Made by a program: the position numbers and the translations under genes. DNA of 18,508 nt from Verrucomicrobiota bacterium. GTDB lineage: Bacteria; Verrucomicrobiota; Verrucomicrobiia; Limisphaerales; UBA1100. The stretch is from assembly GCA_028872685.1 (NCBI GenBank), contig JAPKEI010000013.1:1-18508 (forward strand). The letters are read 5' to 3'. Below the pieces are notes generated by a model that was not told where the DNA came from, did not search any database, and saw only the letters and a list, made by a program, of their open reading frames with translations. Each line of letters opens with the position of its first letter. Position 1 is the first letter of the stretch. Below are positions 8,601 through 14,445 of the stretch, in pieces.

Positions 8601-8774
8601 AATGTGCTTGCGAGCCACCGCTCCCGTTTTGAAAAGGATACCGAGGCCGCAAAGAAACTCACCGCATTCGGCGAAAGCAAAGCTGATTTGAAACTCAAGC
8701 CCGTTGAGCTCGCGGCATGGACGCTCGTGGCCAATCTGCTGCTGAATCTCGACGAAGTGGTAAACAAAAACTGA
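5682..8774 (+). CDS. PSCyt1/DUF1549/DUF1553 exported cytochrome protein
   Basis: 1030 residues from the ATG at 5682; an ATG at 5700 and a TTG at 5670 are alternative starts. A Sec signal peptide (hydrophobic run about 12-26, ending near AWA-A) is followed by a cytochrome-c-like domain with the haem motif CFACH at 42-46. The DUF1549 (PSCyt2) domain spans about 144-345 and contains a second CxxCH (C325, C328, H329). A short helix (about 373-396) and a beta-rich insert with many Trp, Tyr and Gly (about 419-577) follow. Next come a coiled-coil segment (about 636-660) and the DUF1553 (PSD1) domain from about 716 to the end. This domain order is a hallmark of Planctomycetes and Verrucomicrobia. Biochemical function is not established. 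A periplasmic redox role linked to breakdown of polymers or sugars is an inference. The DUF1501 gene follows 3 bases after its stop codon, so the two are surely co-transcribed. Confidence 0.93.
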   Translation: MDYSFGMSSFRLAMGLCLATGSAWAAPVEFNRDVRAILSKNCFACHGQDAKHRKGKLRIDTAEGAFSSKNGVAAIVAGNVSESELWARVNSKDPDEMMPPPETKKSLTAEEKQTLKRWIEQGAKYENHWAFITPKKSKVPAGGGNPIDAFLQRRLAKEGLKAAPLAKPETLVRRVYLDLTGLPPTPKEVDAFIANKSPKALEKLIDNLMQRQTYGEHMARYWLDLARYADTHGLHLDNERSMWPYRDWVVRAFNQNLSFDKFTRWQLAGDLLPKPTLDQQIASGFNRCNVTTGEGGSITAEWIYRNAVDRTSTAVEVWMGMTAGCAVCHDHKFDPISTKEFYSMYSFFHSAADPALDGNKLDTPPILRVPQPGSAEKLAALDAKIKTIKQRIASAVMKIKYTDPASQTPLPKVITKETIWIEDAVPPKGAAQGNTPWKFVSKPDPVFSGKKASVREAKGLSQHFFTGANPPLSIESGTKLFAHVYLDTLNPPKQIMLQFYDGTWEHRAYWGGDKIPWGNNDSVSRKRLGDLPETGKWIRLEVDATQVGLKPGTKLNGWAFTQFDGKVYWDKAGVSSTTHPAKDPAFSWAAWKAQTEGSRNKDLTEALRKRFKGKAPDKWTAAEETELRQHWLARVYAGAQKELGAIKSEQADLEKQQSDIRKNTAVTFVMADLPKPRQSFVMLRGQYDRPGEKVSRNVPAFLPPLPAKPKERDYNRLDFANWLVDGKHPLTARVAVNRIWQQFFGVGLVKTSADFGTQGELPMHPELLDWLAVQFVEDGWDVQQLVKRILTSHTYRQSSRATPAALKRDPENRLLAHAPRFRLDAEVLRDQALSLSGLLVLTLGGRGVRPYQPPNIWEPVGFASSNTRNYKQGKGDDLYRRSIYTFLKRTAPAPFMTSFDAPSREQSCTVRGRSNTPMQALQLMNDVQHVEAARNLAQRILNAANTDDNARIRWAWRAVTSRQPDATEAQIIANVLASHRSRFEKDTEAAKKLTAFGESKADLKLKPVELAAWTLVANLLLNLDEVVNKN

Positions 8775-8777
8775 TCC

Positions 8778-10241
8778 ATGAATCCCGCGCACGAATATCA
8801 TCAATTACAAAACCGACGGCAATTCTTCCAAGGCGCCGGCCTGAAGATGGGCGGCATTGCGCTGGCCCAGCTCCTTGGCCAACGGGCCTTGGCTGCCCCC
8901 GCGACGACGACCGGTGAGATGCATCCCGCCCTGCCCGGGCTGCCACACTTCGCGCCCAAGGCGAAGAACCTCATTTACCTGCACATGAACGGCGCGCCTT
9001 CGCAGATTGATCTCTTCGATCACAAGCCCCGGCTCACAGATTTTTTCGACAAGGAACTACCCGACTCCATCCGGAACGGCCAACGCATCACCACGATGAC
9101 CAGTGGCCAAAAACGATTCCCCGTGGCACCGAGCAAATTTGCTTTTGAACGCTGCGGCAAATCGGGCGTTGAGATGAGCGAGCTGGTGCCGCACATGAAA
9201 GGTATCGCCGACGACATCACGATGATTCGATCAGTGCACACCGATGCGATCAATCACGATCCGGCGTGCACCTTTGTGATGACTGGCAGCGAAGTGCCCG
9301 GCAAACCCAGCCTTGGCTCGTGGCTCAGCTACGGTCTCGGCAGCGAAAGCCAAAACCTACCGGCCTTTGCGGTGCTCACCCCCACCGTCAGAAAACCGAG
9401 CCAAGCACTGTTCACGCGCATGTGGACCAGTGGATTTTTGCCGTCCAAATTCGACGGCGTAAAACTGCGCAGTAGCGGGGATCCGGTCTTGTACGTGAAA
9501 AACCCTCCCGGCGTGGTACCCGGCGACCGGCGCGCCATGCTCAACGCACTCGGCAAGTTAAACCAAAAAACCTTTGAGCGATTCGGCGATCCGGAAACGC
9601 AAACACGCATTGCCCAGTACGAGATGGCTTTCCGCATGCAGACCAGCGTGCCCGAACTCACCGACCTCGGAAAAGAAAGCAAAGCCACCCTCGAGATGTA
9701 CGGCCCCAACGCGCAAAAGCCCGGCACCTTCGCGCATTCGGCCCTCCTCACCCGGCGGCTCATAGAGCGCGGTGTGCGAACCGTGCAAATTCTCCATCGC
9801 GGCTGGGATCAACACGGCTCGTTGCCCGCGGACATCAAAAACCAATGCATGGATGTCGATCAACCGACCACCGCACTCATCAAAGACCTCAAGCAACGCG
9901 GCATGCTCGATGACACGCTGGTGGTCTTCGGCGGCGAATTTGGCCGCACGGTTTATTGTCAGGGCAAACTCACTCGCGAGAACTACGGCCGCGACCATCA
10001 CCCTCGCAATTTTTGCATGTGGATGGCCGGCGGCGGCATCCAGCCCGGCATCACCCATGGCGCCACCGATGATTTCAGCTACAACATCACCCGCGATCCC
10101 GTACACCTCAACGATCTCAACGCCACCATTCTGCACTGCATGGGCATCGACAACTCCCGCTTCACCTTTCCCTTTCAAGGCTTGGACCAACGCCTAACCG
10201 GAGTCGAGGAGGCGCATCCGGTGAGAGCCATTTTGGCTTAA
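8778..10241 (+). CDS. DUF1501 domain protein, Tat-exported
   Basis: 487 residues. The start ATG lies 3 bases after the stop of the preceding gene. The N-terminus carries NRRQFFQG (R13, R14) followed by a hydrophobic stretch and an Ala cleavage region near 36-40, a twin-arginine signal like those of many DUF1501 proteins. The body has the family-typical MNGAPSQIDLFDHKP region (about 73-87), a FGGEFGRT motif and an HHPRNF motif in the C-terminal third, and a C-terminal LDQRLTGV. DUF1501 is distantly related to the sulfatase/alkaline phosphatase fold, and no activity has been firmly assigned. Its fixed pairing with PSCyt1/DUF1549/DUF1553 proteins points to a shared periplasmic task. Its stop codon overlaps by 4 bases the convergent DUF2007-like gene. 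Confidence 0.93.
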   Translation: MNPAHEYHQLQNRRQFFQGAGLKMGGIALAQLLGQRALAAPATTTGEMHPALPGLPHFAPKAKNLIYLHMNGAPSQIDLFDHKPRLTDFFDKELPDSIRNGQRITTMTSGQKRFPVAPSKFAFERCGKSGVEMSELVPHMKGIADDITMIRSVHTDAINHDPACTFVMTGSEVPGKPSLGSWLSYGLGSESQNLPAFAVLTPTVRKPSQALFTRMWTSGFLPSKFDGVKLRSSGDPVLYVKNPPGVVPGDRRAMLNALGKLNQKTFERFGDPETQTRIAQYEMAFRMQTSVPELTDLGKESKATLEMYGPNAQKPGTFAHSALLTRRLIERGVRTVQILHRGWDQHGSLPADIKNQCMDVDQPTTALIKDLKQRGMLDDTLVVFGGEFGRTVYCQGKLTRENYGRDHHPRNFCMWMAGGGIQPGITHGATDDFSYNITRDPVHLNDLNATILHCMGIDNSRFTFPFQGLDQRLTGVEEAHPVRAILA

Positions 10242-10456
10242 AGCTCATCCTCGCTGTCGCCGAAGAATAGCTGATATGCGCGGTCGTAATCCGCTTCGGG
10301 CACCCAGACTTCCACGGGGCGACTGAACTCATCTTCACCATCGGGCATCGGCTCGATGATTTTTTCTTTGGCGGCTATGTCATGTTTTTCAAGCATCACG
10401 GCGAGCAGCTCGGCGTCATTAACGGGGCTCGTGTAAAATAATCGGTGTCCATCCAT
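10238..10456 (-). CDS. Small DUF2007-like protein
   Basis: 72 residues from the ATG at 10456; upstream in-frame sequence to 10546 runs into the divergent isomerase gene and is not likely coding. The pattern is that of the DUF2007 family (putative signal-transducing, ferredoxin-like fold): a short N-terminal strand, NDAELLAVMLEKHDI helix, then VEVWVPEADYDRAYQLF strand and helix, with a short acidic tail. No membrane segment is seen and it is probably cytoplasmic. The family's function is unknown. It is convergent with the DUF1501 gene (4-base overlap) and divergent from the isomerase gene at 10504 (47-base gap). Confidence 0.72.
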   Translation of the reverse strand: MDGHRLFYTSPVNDAELLAVMLEKHDIAAKEKIIEPMPDGEDEFSRPVEVWVPEADYDRAYQLFFGDSEDEL

Positions 10457-10503
10457 TGTGAAATTGCTGGACAAATCTTTATCCAACCGGCGTGATTGCG
10501 CCA

Positions 10504-11325
10504 ATGAAATTCGGCATCTGCAATGAAATTTTTGAAGGGTGGACAATGGAGGACACCATGACGTATGCAGCCAAGACGGGCTACGACTGCCTTGAGATCG
10601 CGCCGTTTACGATTTCCAATTATGTGACCGATATCTCCGCTGCCGAGCGACAACGCGTGAAGGATCTCGCAGCCAAGATTGGCATTGAAATTTCCGGCAT
10701 CCATTGGGTGCTCGTGAAGGCGGAGGGAATGCACATGACGCATACCGACGCGTCCATCCGAGAAAAGACAGCGCGGTACTTTGTGGAACTTGTGGATTGC
10801 TGCGCGGATTTCGGAGGTAAATCCATCATCGTCGGCTCGCCGTATCAGCGTAACTTGATGGACGGCGTGAGCTATGAGCAGGCGTGGGAATGGGCCACGG
10901 AAGTGTTTCGGCCGAGCGTGGAGCACGCAGCCGAACGCGAAGTGGTGATTAACTTCGAACCCCTTGCGCCCAGCGAAACGAATTTCGTAAACACCCACAC
11001 CGAGGCCATTAAGTTCACCAAGCAATTCGCCAGCCCAAACTTCAAAATGATCCTCGACGTAAAAGCAATGTGCTCGATGGGTAAACCCATTCCGGAAATC
11101 ATCCGCGAAAGTGCCAACGAATTCGCCTACTTCCACGCCAACGACGAAAACCTAAAAGGCCCCGGTTTCGGCGACGTGGATTACCAACCTATCGCCGACG
11201 CGCTCAAAGAAGTGAACTACACCGGCGTGGTGTCCGTGGAAGTCTTCAAATTCGAAGAAGGCCCGGAGGCTATTGCGACTCAGAGCTTGCGTTATCTTCA
11301 GGAGACGTTTGCTCCTTCGGCGTAG
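10504..11325 (+). CDS. Sugar phosphate isomerase/epimerase (AP endonuclease 2-like TIM barrel)
   Basis: 273 residues from the ATG at 10504; a GTG at 10492 would add four. It is a cytoplasmic TIM-barrel isomerase/epimerase of the family that includes IolE, IolI, hydroxypyruvate isomerase and tagatose/psicose epimerases. Metal ligands appear in order as E152 (NFEPL), D185 (ILDVKA), H211 (YFHANDE) and E246 (SVEVF), one on each of the expected strands. The FHANDE signature and the short barrel fit the subgroup related to D-tagatose/D-psicose 3-epimerases and L-ribulose-phosphate 3-epimerase-like proteins. The substrate is not predictable. The last 56 bases overlap, tail to tail, the symporter gene. 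Together with the Gfo/Idh gene further on it may belong to a sugar or polyol catabolic set. Confidence 0.9.
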   Translation: MKFGICNEIFEGWTMEDTMTYAAKTGYDCLEIAPFTISNYVTDISAAERQRVKDLAAKIGIEISGIHWVLVKAEGMHMTHTDASIREKTARYFVELVDCCADFGGKSIIVGSPYQRNLMDGVSYEQAWEWATEVFRPSVEHAAEREVVINFEPLAPSETNFVNTHTEAIKFTKQFASPNFKMILDVKAMCSMGKPIPEIIRESANEFAYFHANDENLKGPGFGDVDYQPIADALKEVNYTGVVSVEVFKFEEGPEAIATQSLRYLQETFAPSA

Positions 11326-12721
11326 GCTCGGCAGGTGCCGGATCTTTTTTGCTAAATATGCCCAACGTGTTGAGCAGCACCAAGCTGATCACGATGGGGC
11401 AAATGTATTTGATGAAAAATGACCAAACTTGAGATGGAGCGATGCCCCCCACAAGTGGCTTTGAAAACCACGGACAACCTTCTTCAATTTCTTTCACCGC
11501 CGACTCAGGTTTCCAAACCCATCCGACGTATATGCTCAGCATCAACGAAATGACAATGAGCGCCAATGTTCCAAACACTTGATCCATGATGTCGAGAAAA
11601 CCGGTTTTGCCAAATAACTGCAGCTCACTGAAAAATTCACTGCCTCCATTGGACATCGCAGAGGGGATCCCAATGAGAAAAGCCACGATGCCTACGATGA
11701 TGGCGGATTTCTTGCGGGCGGAAGATTTTTTGTCCACGAAATACGATACCGGCACTTCCAGCATGGAAATCGAGGAGGTGAGCGCTGCAACAGAAAGCAG
11801 ACAGAAAAAGATCGTGCCAAAGATCCAGCCTGCGGGCATTTGGGCAAAGACTTTCGGGAGCGTCACAAAAGTCAGGCCCGGGCCAGCGCCGGGATCCATT
11901 CCAAAGGCAAACACTGCCGGGAACACCATGAAGCCAGCGAGGATGGCCACCAGCGTGTCGGCCGACGCCACCCACAATCCGTTGGTCACGATATTCTGCG
12001 ACTTCGGCATGTAGGAGCCGTAAGTAATCATCAGCCCCCAGCCCACGCTCAACGAGAAAAATGCCTGGCCCAGTGCCATCAACACTACCTTGCCATCAAT
12101 TTTGCTGAAGTCTGGGCTCAGATAATATTTCAATCCTTTCTCCGCGCCATCCAAAGTAAGGCTTCGGGCGATGATGACCACCATCATCACAAACAACACT
12201 GGCATTAAGATTTTGGACCATTTTTCAATGCCCTTCTCTACGCCCGCACTGACAATCCAAATCGTCAACCCGATAAACACCGCAAATACTGGCAGCACGG
12301 ACATTGCATTTGCCGTGTATTCCTTAAACACCAATGTTTGTTGCGTCACTTGGCCCCAGGCATAACTGATCGTCCAACCAGCAATGACGCCGTAGTAAGT
12401 AAGCACAAAAAAACACGCCATCAAGCACAACACCCCGGTTAATATAAACGGCAATCCTCCCCCGGTTTTTTTGAATGCGCCAATGGGGTTGCGACCACTG
12501 GCCCGACCAAGGGAAAGCTCCACGAGGAGCAAAGGCACGCCAATGAAGAAAACACACGCAAGATAAACGAGAACAAAGGCCGCGCCGCCGTTTTCTCCGG
12601 TCACATATGGAAAACGCCAGATGTTGCCGAGGCCGACTGCTGAGCCGGCGGCGGCCATGATGAAACCGAGCCTGGAGCCCCATTGCCCGCGATTTTCTTC
12701 TGAAGAATTTGGGTTGTTCAT
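11270..12721 (-). CDS. Sodium-dependent transporter, neurotransmitter:sodium symporter (SNF/NSS) family
   Basis: 483 residues, inner membrane. It is a LeuT-fold Na+-coupled symporter, usually for amino acids or related amines. TM1 carries the signature GSAVGLGNIWRFPY (about 27-40) that lines the sodium and substrate sites. TM6 carries the SVGWGLMITYGSYMP unwound-helix motif. I count 11 hydrophobic segments, the number common in bacterial members such as MhsT, and a Pro/Glu/Ser-rich hydrophilic C-terminal tail of about 28 residues. Substrate is not readable from sequence; solute labels in databases for this family are often generic. A strong ribosome binding site precedes the ATG. It lies 70 bases downstream of the Gfo/Idh gene on the same strand and may share its transcript. 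Its C-terminal tail is encoded opposite the isomerase gene. Confidence 0.94.
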   Translation of the reverse strand: MNNPNSSEENRGQWGSRLGFIMAAAGSAVGLGNIWRFPYVTGENGGAAFVLVYLACVFFIGVPLLLVELSLGRASGRNPIGAFKKTGGGLPFILTGVLCLMACFFVLTYYGVIAGWTISYAWGQVTQQTLVFKEYTANAMSVLPVFAVFIGLTIWIVSAGVEKGIEKWSKILMPVLFVMMVVIIARSLTLDGAEKGLKYYLSPDFSKIDGKVVLMALGQAFFSLSVGWGLMITYGSYMPKSQNIVTNGLWVASADTLVAILAGFMVFPAVFAFGMDPGAGPGLTFVTLPKVFAQMPAGWIFGTIFFCLLSVAALTSSISMLEVPVSYFVDKKSSARKKSAIIVGIVAFLIGIPSAMSNGGSEFFSELQLFGKTGFLDIMDQVFGTLALIVISLMLSIYVGWVWKPESAVKEIEEGCPWFSKPLVGGIAPSQVWSFFIKYICPIVISLVLLNTLGIFSKKDPAPAEPTPKEQTSPEDNASSESQ

Positions 12722-12727
12722 GCGAAA

Positions 12728-12734
12728 CCTCCTT
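12728..12734 (-). promoter_or_regulatory. Strong Shine-Dalgarno site of the symporter gene
   Basis: AAGGAGG on the minus strand, 6 bases before the ATG at 12721. It is by far the best ribosome binding site in the window; most other genes here have weak or no recognisable sites. Confidence 0.8.
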
Positions 12735-12791
12735 CGGGATAGTGCTGATTAATACGAGATTGGGAAGGGCAAGTTATTCGGATTTCCGTAG

Positions 12792-13955
12792 TTACAGATT
12801 TAGTTTCGTCCAGCGGGCGTTGTTTTTAGAGGACTTCACGACGGCTTCAATGAAGGCCATGCCGCGGATACCATCTTTGATTTTTGGGTAGTCCAGCGCG
12901 GGGTCATCCTTGGCGAGCTTGCGGCGGTCAAGCTTGGCGCGAATGTGGTTGGCGAAGTTTACGTAGATATTTGCAAAAGCTTCGAGGTAGCCTTCGGGGT
13001 GTGAGGGTGGGGTGCGAGAGGCGTTGGCGGCGGCGGGGCTGAGGTAACCATTGGCTGTGCGGTAAACTTGCATCGGCTGGTCGGGCCATTTGAGGAGCAT
13101 ACTATTGGGGTCGTTTTGGTGCCACTCGAGGCCTCCGCGTTCGCCGTAGACGCGGATGCTGAGATTATTTTCCTCGCCGACGGAAATCTGCGAGCTGTGC
13201 AGCACACCCTTTGCGCCACCACGAAATCGCAGCAGCACGTTGCCGTCGTCATCAAGTTTGCGACCACTGACGAAAGCGGTGAGGTCGGCGGCGAGTTCCT
13301 TGATTTTAAGACCGGTGATGTATTCGGCGAGGTTCTCCGCGTGTGTGCCGATGTCACCGATGCAACCGGCAGCACCGCTGCGCTTGGGGTCGGTGCGCCA
13401 GCCGGCTTGCTTTTGGCCGGTTAATTCTAGACGAGTGGCGAGCCAACCTTGGGGGTACTCGACGACGACTTTGCGAATTTTGCCGAGCTTACCGGTGGCG
13501 ACCATATCGCGAGCTTGTTTCACGAGCGGATAGCCGGTGTAATTATGAGTGAGTCCATAGAGGCAGCGGGATTTTTTGACGAGTTTCTCGAGCGCCTTGG
13601 CTTCTTTGAGGTTGAAAGTAGCAGGTTTGTCGCTCAGAACGTGGAAGCCATTTTCCAGCGCCATTTTCGCGGGCGGGAAGTGCATGTGATTGGGCGTGAC
13701 GATGGACACAAAATCCATGCGCTCATCCGCCGGCAGCGAGGCCTCCTTGGCAATCATCTCTTCAAACGTGCCGTAGCAGCGCTTGGCGGGCAGGAAAAAA
13801 TCTTTGCCGCTGGCTTTGGATTTACGCGGGCTGGATGAGAACGCGCCGCAAACGAGCTCGATTTGGCCGTCCATGTTCGCGGCAATGCGGTGAACGGCGC
13901 CGATAAACGCACCGCGACCGCCGCCGACCATTCCGTAACGAATTTTTCTGCTCAT
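12792..13955 (-). CDS. Gfo/Idh/MocA family oxidoreductase
   Basis: 387 residues from the ATG at 13955; upstream in-frame codons to 14027 cover the promoter and are rejected. It is a cytoplasmic NAD(P)-dependent dehydrogenase of sugars, inositols or related compounds. The N-terminal Rossmann fold shows GMVGGGRGAF (8-17). Next come TPNHMH (88-93) and SDKP (108-111, the EKP-type motif with Asp in place of Glu), and then GDIGTHAENL (200-209), whose D201 and H205 match the conserved active-site Asp/His pair. The C-terminal alpha/beta domain ends in WTKLNL. There is no signal peptide, unlike many secreted paralogues in this phylum. It is divergent from panD with overlapping promoters and is followed by the symporter gene. 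The substrate is unknown. Confidence 0.93.
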   Translation of the reverse strand: MSRKIRYGMVGGGRGAFIGAVHRIAANMDGQIELVCGAFSSSPRKSKASGKDFFLPAKRCYGTFEEMIAKEASLPADERMDFVSIVTPNHMHFPPAKMALENGFHVLSDKPATFNLKEAKALEKLVKKSRCLYGLTHNYTGYPLVKQARDMVATGKLGKIRKVVVEYPQGWLATRLELTGQKQAGWRTDPKRSGAAGCIGDIGTHAENLAEYITGLKIKELAADLTAFVSGRKLDDDGNVLLRFRGGAKGVLHSSQISVGEENNLSIRVYGERGGLEWHQNDPNSMLLKWPDQPMQVYRTANGYLSPAAANASRTPPSHPEGYLEAFANIYVNFANHIRAKLDRRKLAKDDPALDYPKIKDGIRGMAFIEAVVKSSKNNARWTKLNL

Positions 13956-13983
13956 AATTTTTTGGTGATTACAGTAAAAGAGA

Positions 13984-14011
13984 TTGAAACCGGTTGCGCG
14001 GCCTTTATATT
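13984..14011 (+). promoter_or_regulatory. Probable panD promoter
   Basis: TTGAAA (13984-13989) and TATATT (14006-14011) with a 16-base spacer. Transcription would start near 14018, leaving a leader of about 27 bases before the panD ATG. The -10 box overlaps the -10 box of the divergent promoter for the Gfo/Idh gene. Confidence 0.5.
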
Positions 14012-14032
14012 GTCCGCCCTTCGCCAAGTCAA
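14004..14032 (-). promoter_or_regulatory. Probable promoter of the Gfo/Idh oxidoreductase gene
   Basis: On the minus strand TTGACT (14032-14027) and TATAAA (14009-14004) are separated by exactly 17 bases, a near-consensus sigma70 promoter. The predicted start of transcription is near 13997, about 40 bases before the ATG at 13955. It is the best promoter match in the window and overlaps the panD promoter. Confidence 0.6.
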
Positions 14033-14044
14033 CGGCGTTTGACT

Positions 14045-14401
14045 ATGCAGATTCAACTACTCAAATCGAAAATCCACCGCGCAGCGGTGACCGATGCTAA
14101 CGTGAACTACGAGGGCAGCCTCACCATCGACCGCGAGTTGATGGATCGCGTGGCGATGCGGCCATTCGAGCGAGTGCTATGCGGCAACCTTGCCAACGGC
14201 GAACGTTTTGAGACTTACGCCATCGCTGGCGAGGCCGGCAGTGGCGCGATCATTCTCAACGGCGCCACGGCGCATCTCGGCAAAGCGGGCGATCGCCTCA
14301 CGATTATGTCGTTCGCTAGCGTCGATGACGCTGAAGCGGCGGACTGGAAACCGAATGTGATTGTTCTTGGCGAAAAAAACGGTATCATCACTACCCGTTA
14401 G
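14045..14401 (+). CDS. panD: Aspartate 1-decarboxylase
   Basis: 118 residues from the ATG at 14045. It converts L-aspartate to beta-alanine for pantothenate and coenzyme A synthesis in the cytoplasm. The proenzyme cleaves itself between G24 and S25 (YEGS at 22-25) to form the pyruvoyl group; the position is the same as in the E. coli enzyme. Other functional positions also coincide: K9, R54, T57, Y58 and N72. The family length is about 115-130. The start at 14045 is preferred because it places the cleavage site at residue 24 and because in-frame codons upstream overlap the promoter. No other pan gene is in the window. lpxD follows after 44 bases on the same strand, with no terminator seen between. 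Confidence 0.97.
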   Translation: MQIQLLKSKIHRAAVTDANVNYEGSLTIDRELMDRVAMRPFERVLCGNLANGERFETYAIAGEAGSGAIILNGATAHLGKAGDRLTIMSFASVDDAEAADWKPNVIVLGEKNGIITTR

Positions 14402-14445
14402 GCGTTTTAGCGCCACAACCTTAACCGAAAAGAAAGGCTTTCGCC

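Noticed and set aside
10396..11136. Long open frame on the minus strand opposite the second isomerase (246 codons)
   Set aside because: The opposite strand encodes a complete isomerase with all four metal ligands; the frame is a shadow.
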